Part shown: piece after piece, positions 16,911 to 24,738 of the stretch
How the letters are laid out: every line of letters starts with the position of its first letter
How positions within the stretch are numbered: the stretch's first letter is position 1
DNA from: Anaerolineae bacterium
Lineage (GTDB): Bacteria; Chloroflexota; Anaerolineae; Aggregatilineales; Aggregatilineaceae
Assembly: GCA_016930015.1 (NCBI GenBank)
Contig: JAFGHR010000100.1
Location: 1-46,615, forward strand
Reading direction: 5' to 3'
Length of the DNA stretch: 46,615 bases
Notes under the pieces: model-generated
The model's database searches: none
What the model saw: the letters and a program-made list of their open reading frames with translations, nothing else
Told to the model about the DNA's origin: nothing
Made by a program: the position numbers and the translations under genes

Positions 16911-17087
16911 ATGACCACCGACTCTCGTATTGAAAAAGATTCTTTGGGAGAAGTCAAGGTACCCGGCGGTGCGTTGTGGGGCGCACAGACTCAGCGTGCC
17001 GTGTACAACTTCTCGATCAGCGGCATGAAACCCTATCCGGCGTTCATCTGGGCGCAGGCGATGATCAAACGCGCCGCCGCCGTGTGA
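16911..17087 (+). pseudogene. fumC: N-terminal remnant of class II fumarase (fumC)
   Basis: An ATG at 16911 opens 58 codons that read like the first part of Fum[15 protein letters not shown] start (here [14 protein letters not shown]), [20 protein letters not shown] and IKRAAAV, then TGA. Full-length FumC has about 460 residues, so roughly 400 are missing. Dropping two bases at the stop would restore AVN, matching the family's RAAAxVN, but that frame ends eleven codons later with no further similarity. The remnant sits 94 bp upstream of a complete class I fumarase pair, so it looks like the scar of a gene replacement. The spacing region 16725-16910 holds nothing else I can recognise. Confidence 0.85.
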
Positions 17088-17181
17088 ACGCCTTGCATTC
17101 TCAGGCAGTCCGGTTATGATGAACATACGGCGCTTGCGCGGCACAGCGTAACGCAGTTGGAGATAGCGCGAGGATCACACG

Positions 17182-18054
17182 ATGACACAAGACCTCACAG
17201 ACGCATTTGTAGAACTGATTCGCCGGGCATCGACACAACTCCCGGCAGACATGGAACAGGCAATCCGCGACGCGAGGGAAAACGAGGAGCCGGGTTCGGC
17301 AGCGCAGGGTGCGCTCGACACCATCATTCAAAATGTTGAGCTGGCGCGGGCCAACGCTACCCCCATCTGCCAGGATACCGGCACACCGATCTTTGAGATT
17401 CACTACCCGCCGGGCGTCTCGACCCGCCAGCTTGCCGACCAGATTCGCCGGGCGTGCGCCATCGCCACCGAACGCGCCTACCTGCGCCCCAATGCCGTAA
17501 ACAGCCTGACAGGCGAAAACAGCGGTGACAACACGGGTATCGACTTCCCGACGATGCACTTTACCGAATGGGACGACGACGGTATCCAGGTTGATCTGCT
17601 GCTGAAGGGCGGCGGCTGCGAAAACGTCAGCACCCAGTACAAGCTGCCTGATGCCGGACTCGGCGCCGGGCGCGACCTGGAAGGCGTGCGCCGCGTGGTG
17701 TTGGATGCCGTCAATCAGGCGCAAGGGTTGGGCTGCGCGCCGGGCGTGCTGGGGATCGCCGTCGGCGGGGATCGCGGCGCGTCCTACATCAAGAGCAAAC
17801 AGCAGCTTCTGCGCCCGCTCGAAGATAACAACTCAGAGCCTGAACTCGCCGCGCTGGAAGAACAAATTCTGGCGGAAGGGAACGAACTCGGCATCGGGCC
17901 GATGGGCTTTGGTGGCAGCACCACGCTGCTCGGCGTGAAGATCGGGACCATGCACCGCTTACCTGCGTCCTATTTCGTATCGATCGCGTATATGTGCTGG
18001 GCCAACCGCCGCGCCAGTATGCGTATTGTTGGGGAGGATATTTCCTATGCGTAA
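17182..18054 (+). CDS. fumarate hydratase class I, alpha subunit (two-subunit type)
   Basis: A 290-residue iron-sulfur hydro-lyase subunit, homologous to the N-terminal part of class I fumarase and to TtdA. It converts fumarate and malate in the TCA cycle. Cluster cysteines are seen in PICQDTGTP (Cys63), GGGCENVS (Cys146) and GLGCAPGVLG (Cys185); the substrate loop IAVGGDRGASY follows. GAGG lies 8 nt before the ATG. The beta-subunit gene overlaps its last 8 bp. The same family includes L-tartrate dehydratase and mesaconase, which cannot be excluded, but the fumC remnant next door argues for fumarase. Confidence 0.9.
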   Translation: MTQDLTDAFVELIRRASTQLPADMEQAIRDARENEEPGSAAQGALDTIIQNVELARANATPICQDTGTPIFEIHYPPGVSTRQLADQIRRACAIATERAYLRPNAVNSLTGENSGDNTGIDFPTMHFTEWDDDGIQVDLLLKGGGCENVSTQYKLPDAGLGAGRDLEGVRRVVLDAVNQAQGLGCAPGVLGIAVGGDRGASYIKSKQQLLRPLEDNNSEPELAALEEQILAEGNELGIGPMGFGGSTTLLGVKIGTMHRLPASYFVSIAYMCWANRRASMRIVGEDISYA

Positions 18055-18661
18055 ACTGACGGTTCCCATCAGCGAAGACACGATCCGCGATCTGACCGTC
18101 GGTGAGCCGGTCAGCCTGAGCGGTGTGATCGCGACCGGGCGCGACGCGGCCCACAAATACATGATCGAAACCTTCATCAAGACCGGCGGCCAGCCGCCTG
18201 CGTCTGAGGAAAACGTATACGCGGCGCTTCAAACGGTGCTGCGTGACGGTGTGATCTACCACTGCGGGCCGGTGGTGCAGCAGCAAAACGGCACCTGGTC
18301 GTTTGTGGCCGCCGGGCCGACCACCAGCATACGCGAGGAACCGTACCAGGCCGACGTGATCGAACATTTCGGATTACGCGCCGTCATCGGAAAGGGCGGC
18401 ATGGGCCCGAAAACGCTCCGGGCGTGCCAGGATTTCGGGGCGGTGTATCTGCACGCCATCGGCGGCGCGGCCAGCCTGATCGCACGCAGCGTCAAAGAAG
18501 TGATCGCCGTGCACAAAATGGCCTTCGGTGTGCCGGAAGCGTTCTGGATCATCCGGGTGGAGGATTTCCCCGCTGTCGTAACCATGGACAGCCACGGCAG
18601 CAGCCTGCACCAGCAGATCAAAGAACGGTCATCGGCGCGGCTGGACGACCTGCTCCGCTGA
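18047..18661 (+). CDS. fumarate hydratase class I, beta subunit
   Basis: A 204-residue partner subunit corresponding to the C-terminal part of class I fumarase and to TtdB. Typical stretches: EPVSLSGVIATGRDAAHK, IYHCGPVV, GKGGMGPKTL, VYLHAIGGAA and a final EDFPAVVTMDSHG. The ATG at 18047 overlaps the alpha gene stop (ATGCGTAA) and has GGGGAGGA 8 nt upstream; the upstream ATG at 18026 has no such site. Translational coupling gives equal amounts of the two subunits. Its stop runs into a cluster of GATCC/GGATC palindromes shared with the convergent gene. Confidence 0.92.
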   Translation: MRKLTVPISEDTIRDLTVGEPVSLSGVIATGRDAAHKYMIETFIKTGGQPPASEENVYAALQTVLRDGVIYHCGPVVQQQNGTWSFVAAGPTTSIREEPYQADVIEHFGLRAVIGKGGMGPKTLRACQDFGAVYLHAIGGAASLIARSVKEVIAVHKMAFGVPEAFWIIRVEDFPAVVTMDSHGSSLHQQIKERSSARLDDLLR

Positions 18662-18689
18662 CCATGCCTGATCCGGTAAGTTGAGCCAT

Positions 18690-18740
18690 GCCGGATCAAG
18701 CCTGATCCAGCCGGATCAGGCCCGATCCAGCCGGATCAGG
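18690..18740. repeat. tandem palindromic 20-mers between convergent genes
   Basis: CCTGATCCAGCCGGATCAGG (18701-18720) is a perfect 8-bp stem with a 4-nt loop. It is followed directly by a second copy differing at one base, and preceded by a partial copy. The second copy covers the stop codon of the minus-strand gene. There is no T run. A bidirectional transcript-end structure or a REP-like element are both possible. Confidence 0.6.
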
Positions 18741-20592
18741 TGACCGACATGTCCACGTCGGCGCAATCCAGGCAGGCAAGGTCCAGCGTGTGATCTTTGG
18801 CGCCGGGCGAGATGCCATAATAAAACGTATCCGCCCGGCAGACATGGCGCACCCATGCAAACGGATTATCCCACTTCGATTCGTCGGCCTGTATCTCGTA
18901 CCGTGTGCGCCGGACCTGCGCCAGCAGCGATTTGAGATGGTACATGGGGTCCTGGCGCTGAAGCAGCCGGTCGGGTTTGGCGCGGCGCGAAAACACCCAG
19001 CGCAGCCATAGCCCCGGACCGCCGGGCCACGCTTCCGGATGAACGCTCAATACCGCCGCCCACATCGTGTTAATGTATGTCCGCACACTGGCCGGGAAAC
19101 ACTTCTGCCGCCGCAGCACGGTCGGACGCAGCGAGCGCAGCGCCCGGTCCAGTTCCGGGATCGCGGCTGTGCCCATGATCTGGGCTTCCATCAGTTGATC
19201 GACAGCTTTTTCAATCGCATGTTCGATATACGCCAGGCAGTTGATCTCGATTTGTTGTTTGTCGCGCTTGGCCTTGTTGGCGCCGCTTGGCCCCTGCGTG
19301 CCGGGCAAAAACGAGTTCTCGCCCCACTGCACGCCGTATGCCTCTACCATTTCCAGCCAGAACAAATCATCGGTTTCCAGGTGATAACTGGCGGCATTCT
19401 GACCGGCATGTGGGCCGAAGTCCGGCACGCGGCGCACACCGCGACACCCCGGCGGGACCAGCCGCTCGCGCGGGTCGCTGCTGTGATCGTCCAATCGATC
19501 GCGCGGCAGCGGGTCGGCAGCGACCCAATCGGTGTTTTTGGGATCACGACCGGTAAACCGGGCCTGGACTTCGGTGTCCCACCGCCGTCCAAAAATCCGC
19601 CAGCCGCGTACAAAGATCGACGGCGCCGCTACCAATCGCTCCACTGCGCCCACTCGCGCCGATGTCGGGAAACCGGTTAGCTGCCACGAAAAATAGGAGG
19701 CCGACGATCCCCGTGCCACATAAACAATCGGGCGGCCACCGGCAGTTTTCTGGACATCATCCCACAGGCGGCGGTGCCCGTCCTCATGAGCGGAATAGCC
19801 CACGTCCTTCTCGGTGACGCCTGCCAGCAGCGTTTTTTCGTCCAGTGTACGATTCTGGCTGAGCAGTGCCGGGTCGATTTCGAGCAGGATTGTGATCGAT
19901 TCCCAATCCCCTTCATGACGGTTGGCCCAGTCGTCGTAATAGTATTGGAACCAGTATTGCAGCGCGATCCGGTTGCGGCGAATGTCATACGGTCCGATAG
20001 CATTCACACCACCGGGCACCTCCCCAGATTGTTTCTGGTCCGGCGCGACCATACCTTGTACCAGCCGTCCATAAACCGCCGCGCGGCGCGTGAGCGGGTC
20101 GGTTTCGGACAAATGTTTAAAATAGGCCGTCCACTGCCGGAGGTTGTGCCCGCGAAACAGCGGCAGATCAAACCCGCGAATGCGCGTGCTCAAGCGCCAC
20201 TGTGCCAACCGCTCTTGGACTGCATGACGCAGCGCGTCACCTTCCAGACCGGCAAATGCCGGGTCATGCTGGTATGTTTCGATGGCTTTTTGAAGTTCGC
20301 GCTCAGATATCGACCGCCTGACGTGCGCCAGTTCATCCGAGATTTTGCGCGGGCGGAAAAACAGTCCGGGCCGGCGCAGTACCCGGCGCCGCCGGTAGCG
20401 CAGCCGGGCATATTTCAGAAAAAATGCCACATCGCGGGGATGGTACGAGCCGCGCATGGTGTAGATCGCATCGCCCTCGTCAGGGTAGGGCGCCTGTTTG
20501 TAACTTTCAGGAAACAACACCAGCACCGGGGCATACCGGCGCAGCAGGGTGCGGCGTTCATCAGGTAACAAATATCCGTTGGCATCGGGCAT
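18736..20592 (-). CDS. Vps62-like (HEGDWE-motif) protein of unknown function
   Basis: A 618-residue protein without signal peptide or membrane segment. Residues about 18-35 read YAPVLVLFPESY. The core QYWFQYYYDDWANRHEGDWE (about 212-231) is followed by GYSAHEDGHRRLWDDV and RPIVYVARGSSASYF. This order (aromatic strand, HEGDWE, HxxGHR, VYVARGSxASYF) is that of Vps62/DUF946-type domains, whose molecular role is not established; a similar H-x-x-D-W-E occurs in NPP1-like proteins. The C-terminal third is basic and helical, with a few cysteines at the end. ATG 20592 is preferred to the upstream codon at 20613 because GAGAG precedes it. Monocistronic; function not assignable. Confidence 0.7.
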   Translation of the reverse strand: MPDANGYLLPDERRTLLRRYAPVLVLFPESYKQAPYPDEGDAIYTMRGSYHPRDVAFFLKYARLRYRRRRVLRRPGLFFRPRKISDELAHVRRSISERELQKAIETYQHDPAFAGLEGDALRHAVQERLAQWRLSTRIRGFDLPLFRGHNLRQWTAYFKHLSETDPLTRRAAVYGRLVQGMVAPDQKQSGEVPGGVNAIGPYDIRRNRIALQYWFQYYYDDWANRHEGDWESITILLEIDPALLSQNRTLDEKTLLAGVTEKDVGYSAHEDGHRRLWDDVQKTAGGRPIVYVARGSSASYFSWQLTGFPTSARVGAVERLVAAPSIFVRGWRIFGRRWDTEVQARFTGRDPKNTDWVAADPLPRDRLDDHSSDPRERLVPPGCRGVRRVPDFGPHAGQNAASYHLETDDLFWLEMVEAYGVQWGENSFLPGTQGPSGANKAKRDKQQIEINCLAYIEHAIEKAVDQLMEAQIMGTAAIPELDRALRSLRPTVLRRQKCFPASVRTYINTMWAAVLSVHPEAWPGGPGLWLRWVFSRRAKPDRLLQRQDPMYHLKSLLAQVRRTRYEIQADESKWDNPFAWVRHVCRADTFYYGISPGAKDHTLDLACLDCADVDMSVT

Positions 20593-20673
20593 GGTTGTTC
20601 TCTCGTAGTGCACACTCAGTCGTCAACATCATGTGCTAGCGTAATCTAATTCTATCCGGCACACAACCGGTGC

Positions 20674-20716
20674 TCAAAAACAAACGTGGCCAGGCGCATA
20701 AAGCGGCCAGCCACGA
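20674..20716 (-). terminator. Rho-independent terminator behind the thiol peroxidase gene
   Basis: Minus strand: CGTGGC...GCCACG stem with an internal mismatch region and inner pairs, followed by TTTGTTTTTG. It lies about 30 bp after the stop at 20748. Confidence 0.65.
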
Positions 20717-20747
20717 ACACGATCAGTGTTTGCCGGGAAGATGCCAG

Positions 20748-21260
20748 CTAGATCAACTCGCGCGCTTTGGCTAACGCCGCGTCAAAATCGACCTCATCGC
20801 CGATCACGGGTATATATTCGGCATGCCGGACAACGTTGTTTTTGTCGAGCACAAAAACGGACCGCTGGTTGATACGCCATTCGGTATCGTGCACGCCGTA
20901 ATCATCCGAGAATTTCATGTCGCGGTGCGTGGACAGTGTCTCGGTGTTTTCAATGCCCATTTCCTCGCCCCAACGTTTCTGGGCAAAGGGCAGGTCGGCG
21001 CTGATGGTCAAAATCACGACGCCATCGCCCAGGTTTTCGCCTGCTTCTTCAAAACGGCGAGTTTGTGCAGTGCAAGGACCGGTGTCAAGCGACGGAATCA
21101 CACTCAGAATCTTGACCTTGCCCGCGTAGTCCGCCAGGGTTCTGGCGGTCATATCAGTCGCGATCAGTTTAAAATCCGGGGCCTTGCTGCCCACTGCCAG
21201 CATATCCCCCTGGATGTGGTGCTCAGCGTCTCCAACTTTCATACCGAGGCGGTTGCTCAT
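20748..21260 (-). CDS. tpx: thiol peroxidase (Tpx family), single-cysteine form
   Basis: A 170-residue cytosolic atypical peroxiredoxin that reduces peroxides. The peroxidatic site reads PSLDTGPCTAQTRRF (Cys63), and the family signature ISADLPFAQKRW is present. In E. coli Tpx this signature is followed by the resolving cysteine (RFC); here it reads RWG, and Cys63 is the only cysteine in the protein. It would therefore work by a one-cysteine mechanism with an outside thiol as resolver. AGGAG lies 8 nt before the ATG. It has its own terminator and is likely monocistronic. Confidence 0.92.
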   Translation of the reverse strand: MSNRLGMKVGDAEHHIQGDMLAVGSKAPDFKLIATDMTARTLADYAGKVKILSVIPSLDTGPCTAQTRRFEEAGENLGDGVVILTISADLPFAQKRWGEEMGIENTETLSTHRDMKFSDDYGVHDTEWRINQRSVFVLDKNNVVRHAEYIPVIGDEVDFDAALAKARELI

Positions 21261-21370
21261 GTGACTGTCTCCTGCTTAAGCCTACCATTAGGCGATCGGT
21301 GAATTATCCACACAGAATTTAGCAGCAGCCCGCACAGGGCGCCCACCCCTCAACTACAACACATACACAC

Positions 21371-21402
21371 CACAAACGCGCCGGGATACCGTCCCGACGC
21401 GC
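21371..21402 (-). terminator. terminator of the pyr operon
   Basis: GC-rich hairpin (GCGCG-T-CGGGA / TCCCG-G-CGCG with one mismatch) about 32 bp after the HAD gene stop, followed on the minus strand by TTTGTGGTG. It probably ends the pyrBCDEF-HAD transcript. Confidence 0.6.
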
Positions 21403-21434
21403 CTATCACATCCATATAACACCCAGATCGCGGG

Positions 21435-22085
21435 TTACATCAGATCGAGCATATCGAGTGAGAAATCGTGTAGTGACTGGATCACGCGATCGGCTTTGTC
21501 CAGCACGTCCGCCTGAGGACTCGCATAATCGCCAGGCACGGCTATCACCCGGACACCCGCCGCATGACCGGCCAGAATGCCGTTTGCCGAGTCTTCGAAA
21601 ATGGCGATCGCGCCCGCCGGGACGTCCAGCCGCCGGGCGATCTCAAGGTAAATGTCCGGCGCCGGTTTCCCTTGCGCGACCTCATCACTGGACATCACCT
21701 CGGAAAACACGCCGGTCCAGCCCGCGCCCGCCAGGGCAGCATCGATCAAACGGTACGGTGAGCCGGACGCCAAGCCTAGCGGCAGGTGGCCGTTAAGCTG
21801 TTCCAGCAGTTCAACCGCACCCGGCATCACCGGTGTGAGGGTATGATAAAACCGGATCATCTGGTCGGTTACGCGGTCAATCACTTCATCAACCGTGTAT
21901 TCGTGCTCAAGGCGCTCGGCAAGCATCGTCGCCCATCCAATCGTACTGGTGCCCATAACGGCCTGCTGGTCTTCTTCAGTCCAGCGCAGCCGCCCTGCGC
22001 CAAACGCTTCAATACGGGCACGCTGCCACAACGGCTCAGAGTCGATCAGGAGTCCATCCATGTCGAAAACTACAGCTTCGATCAT
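21435..22085 (-). CDS. HAD-superfamily sugar-phosphate phosphatase/phosphomutase-like
   Basis: A 216-residue HAD hydrolase of the beta-phosphoglucomutase/2-deoxyglucose-6-phosphatase group. Motif I FDMDGLLIDSEP (Asp8 and Asp10), a four-helix cap (about 17-85), motif II LASGSPY, motif III Lys in QGKPAPD and motif IV FEDSANGI. Substrates in this group are sugar or nucleotide monophosphates. It follows pyrF by 27 bp with GAGG 8 nt before the ATG and is the last gene of the pyr operon. That position allows a nucleotide phosphatase role, as with PynA/YjjG-like enzymes, but motifs fit sugar phosphatases at least as well. Confidence 0.87.
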   Translation of the reverse strand: MIEAVVFDMDGLLIDSEPLWQRARIEAFGAGRLRWTEEDQQAVMGTSTIGWATMLAERLEHEYTVDEVIDRVTDQMIRFYHTLTPVMPGAVELLEQLNGHLPLGLASGSPYRLIDAALAGAGWTGVFSEVMSSDEVAQGKPAPDIYLEIARRLDVPAGAIAIFEDSANGILAGHAAGVRVIAVPGDYASPQADVLDKADRVIQSLHDFSLDMLDLM

Positions 22086-22112
22086 AAACAGTGCCTCATG
22101 GTGTGTGGTCGG

Positions 22113-22907
22113 CTAACGATTCAAGTTGATGGTGTCCCGCAATAAACGGGCTGCGCCTGCCGGATTGTCCGAAAACAGGATGCCGCGTGACGAGTTGATG
22201 ATCAGGCCCCGGCCCTGGGAATCCACGCCAGCGCGAACCGCCTGTTCGACGTCGCCGCCCTGCGCGCCCACACCCGGCACCAGCAGCGGCATATCACCGG
22301 CCAGCGCGCGCACCTGCCGGAGTTCACCGGGATAGGTCGCACCCACGACCAGCATACAGTTTCCGGCGGTGTTCCATTCCGCCTGGACGTGCTCGGCCAC
22401 GATCTGCCACAGGGGTTTACCGTCCTGTTCGATGTCTTGAAACTCGCCCGCCCCCGGATTGGACGTGCGGCACAGGATAATGCACCCCTTGTCGGCCCGA
22501 TCCAGAAACGGCTGTAACGCCTCCCGGCCCAGGTAGGGATTCAGCGTGACGGCATCGAATCCCAGTTCGTCGAACAGGGCCGCCGCGTATGCTTGGCTGG
22601 TCGAGCCGATATCGCCGCGCTTGGCGTCGGCAATGGTCAAAATGTCCGGGTGATGCTCGCGCAGATACGCCATTGTGCGGGCCAATGCCTGCCAACCGGC
22701 TTCACCGCGTGCCTCGTAAAACGCCAGGTTGGGTTTATACGCGCTGACGTAAGGGTGAGTTTGCTCGATGATCCAGCGGTTGAACACAAACTGGGGATCG
22801 CCGTCATCCGAAGCCGGGAGCCGGTCAATCGCGCTGTCCAGCCCAACACACACCAGGGAATTCACCCGATCAACGCGGCGGTTATACTTATCTATGGCAG
22901 CACTCAT
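22113..22907 (-). CDS. pyrF: orotidine 5'-phosphate decarboxylase, group 2
   Basis: Last step of UMP synthesis: OMP to UMP plus CO2. The 264-residue protein has the group 2 signature ADAKRGDIGST with catalytic Lys96 and flanking Asp94/Asp99. The phosphate-binding end reads VPGVGAQGGD and INSSRGILF. Length (about 265-280) also fits group 2, found in Actinobacteria, Chloroflexota and others. The ATG overlaps the pyrE stop by one base (TGATG), with GGAGGA 9 nt upstream. Fourth product in the series pyrC-D-E-F and clearly co-translated. Confidence 0.96.
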   Translation of the reverse strand: MSAAIDKYNRRVDRVNSLVCVGLDSAIDRLPASDDGDPQFVFNRWIIEQTHPYVSAYKPNLAFYEARGEAGWQALARTMAYLREHHPDILTIADAKRGDIGSTSQAYAAALFDELGFDAVTLNPYLGREALQPFLDRADKGCIILCRTSNPGAGEFQDIEQDGKPLWQIVAEHVQAEWNTAGNCMLVVGATYPGELRQVRALAGDMPLLVPGVGAQGGDVEQAVRAGVDSQGRGLIINSSRGILFSDNPAGAARLLRDTINLNR

Positions 22908-23584
22908 CACTGTGTGTCCTCCTGCCCTGGCGTAGGCCGCGCTTGATCCCAGTTGTGAGGATCGCGTGACCAGGCTTCGAGCGCTTCTAATTCGTATTCA
23001 CCACACCGGCCCAGGCGTGACGCTTCGAGCACGATCGCCGCGAAGGGTGCGAGCACATGCAGCCGGACATGTGCCGCTTCAAAGGCGCGCGCCGCTTCCT
23101 CAAACCCATAACTGGCCACACATATACAGTCTTCCACCGTGGCCCCCACCTCGCGGAGCGCTTCGACACCGGCCAGGCTGCTGCCGCCGGTCGTGATCAT
23201 GTCTTCGACCAGCAGCACGCGTTTTCCGTCCACATCGCCACCTTCGATCCGGCTGCGCGTGCCGTGTTCTTTGGCCTGTTTGCGCACAAACACCGACGGT
23301 ACTTTGAGCACATAGGCTAACGCGGAACTGTGCGGGATTCCCGCCGCCTCGATCCCCGCGATCACGTTAAACGCGCAGCCATCGAGCGCGATCAACTGCT
23401 TGAAGCCCTCGATCACAATCTGCCACTGGAACGGGAAAAAAGGCAGCCGCCGGTTATCGATGTACACCGGGGCTTTGATTCCGGATTTAAACGTAATCGG
23501 CTCGTCGGGGGTGAAGATCACCGCGCCACATTCTAATAAAGCGCCTGCAACCTGCGCCTGTAGTTCTTTCACCAGATTACCCAT
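22907..23584 (-). CDS. pyrE: orotate phosphoribosyltransferase
   Basis: Transfers phosphoribosyl from PRPP to orotate, giving OMP. The 225-residue protein has the PRPP-binding motif VLLVEDMITTGGSS, the orotate loop FKSGIKAPVYIDNR near the N-terminus, and the flexible-loop region VRKQAKEHGT. The ATG at 23584 has AAGGAA 9 nt upstream and lies 2 bp after the pyrD stop. The frame stays open upstream inside pyrD, but that extension is antisense-like noise. The C-terminal tail of about 25 residues (EAWSRDPHNWDQ) is longer than in most family members. Confidence 0.95.
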   Translation of the reverse strand: MGNLVKELQAQVAGALLECGAVIFTPDEPITFKSGIKAPVYIDNRRLPFFPFQWQIVIEGFKQLIALDGCAFNVIAGIEAAGIPHSSALAYVLKVPSVFVRKQAKEHGTRSRIEGGDVDGKRVLLVEDMITTGGSSLAGVEALREVGATVEDCICVASYGFEEAARAFEAAHVRLHVLAPFAAIVLEASRLGRCGEYELEALEAWSRDPHNWDQARPTPGQEDTQ

Positions 23585-23586
23585 TG

Positions 23587-24738
23587 TCACCTGTTCCTTA
23601 CACTCGAATCGGCTTCCCGCAGGATCAGAGCAGCGGCCAGCGGCCCCCGGTATACGAGCGCCGTCCAATATTGCATAACCTGTACGTCCAGCCGGGCGAA
23701 ATCGGCCAACGTGTACCGATCCTGTACGCCGCCGCACGCGATCACGTCCAGCCGGTAGCCGTGTTTTTCTTTTTCCTGCATCAAGTCCGCCACGACCGCC
23801 AGCGTCCGTTTGTGCAAATCACCGCCGCCCACCCCAGCCGTTTGTAATGCATCGGACGGCATCAACCGGGGCAGCGTATTCGTCGCTATAACCGCGCGTA
23901 CACCGATTTCTTCAAACACCTGCATCAGCGCCCGGTATTGATCACCGGCCAGCGTTGGCCCGATCTTGACCCACAACGGCAGGTCCCGCCCGGCCTGCGC
24001 CGCCGCCGCATAAAGATAAGCTGCCGCCGCGCCGCACACGATCCGGGCCTGTTCGGCGGTCTGGTGCCCACCGGGATCATCCTCCGTGTTGGGACAGCTC
24101 AGGTTCAGCGTAAACCACGCCGGGAACACCTGCCGTTCAACGAACGCCGCCAGCGATTCGGTCACCTCTCGCGCCTGGTCATCCGGCGCAGAAACGCCGG
24201 GACTCACCGCGATATTGATCCCGTACTGGGCCGGTAATCGATCGCGGTGCGCGGCCAGGAATACCGCCGCCGCGAGACTGCCGGGATTACACAAACCAAC
24301 ACGGTTTTGTGTTGACTGTGACGGTACATCACGCCAGACGACGGTGCCGCTGTTGCCCAGGCGCGGCCAGCGCGTATACGAGCCGAATTCGACCGGGGCC
24401 GCCAGGTGCGACAGGCCGCGCCAGCCGGGTATGATGTTGCGCCGGTCAGCCGCCGCCAGCGCCTGTTCTTCAGATGCGAAACCGTCGCCCTTGATCAAAC
24501 CCGCCGCCAGGATCAACGGGGAAGTGAGCATCACGCCGCCCACCTCAAGCGACTGCTTCGGAACGACGAAACGGTTCAGCCAACTGAATAACGCCACCAG
24601 CCAGCCCTGCCCATCCGCCCACCGCAGCAGGGTTAACATACGGTCGTGGGCGGCCTGCGCGGACATCCGAAAGATCACGGGCCGGATCAACCAGCGGTAG
24701 GTGAACGCGTACAGCGCCAGAAAACACCGCCTCGCCAT
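23587..24738 (-). CDS. pyrD: dihydroorotate dehydrogenase, class 2-like with Cys in the active-site loop
   Basis: Oxidises dihydroorotate to orotate with FMN. The N-terminus (YRWLIRPVIFRMSAQAAHDR) matches the membrane-associated helical arm of class 2 enzymes, which pass electrons to quinone. FMN-site stretches are LAAGLIKGDG, VKIGPTL, ATNTLPR and ACGGV. Class 2 enzymes use Ser as catalytic base in NxSSPNT; here the loop reads LNLSCPNTEDDPG with Cys, as in class 1. No pyrK is nearby, so class 1B is unlikely. The middle region (about residues 85-135) diverges from E. coli PyrD. ATG 24738 overlaps the pyrC stop by one base. Confidence 0.9.
   Translation of the reverse strand: MARRCFLALYAFTYRWLIRPVIFRMSAQAAHDRMLTLLRWADGQGWLVALFSWLNRFVVPKQSLEVGGVMLTSPLILAAGLIKGDGFASEEQALAAADRRNIIPGWRGLSHLAAPVEFGSYTRWPRLGNSGTVVWRDVPSQSTQNRVGLCNPGSLAAAVFLAAHRDRLPAQYGINIAVSPGVSAPDDQAREVTESLAAFVERQVFPAWFTLNLSCPNTEDDPGGHQTAEQARIVCGAAAAYLYAAAAQAGRDLPLWVKIGPTLAGDQYRALMQVFEEIGVRAVIATNTLPRLMPSDALQTAGVGGGDLHKRTLAVVADLMQEKEKHGYRLDVIACGGVQDRYTLADFARLDVQVMQYWTALVYRGPLAAALILREADSSVRNR

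Noticed and set aside
16725..17144. 139-codon minus-strand frame over the fumC remnant
   Set aside because: The opposite strand carries recognisable FumC sequence; the minus frame shows no signal or family feature.
18690..18740. Short repeats considered as a CRISPR array
   Set aside because: Copies are directly adjacent without unique spacers and no cas gene is present.
19774..20568. 264-codon plus-strand frame inside the Vps62-like gene
   Set aside because: The minus frame carries the HEGDWE motif and a proper start; this one is compositional.
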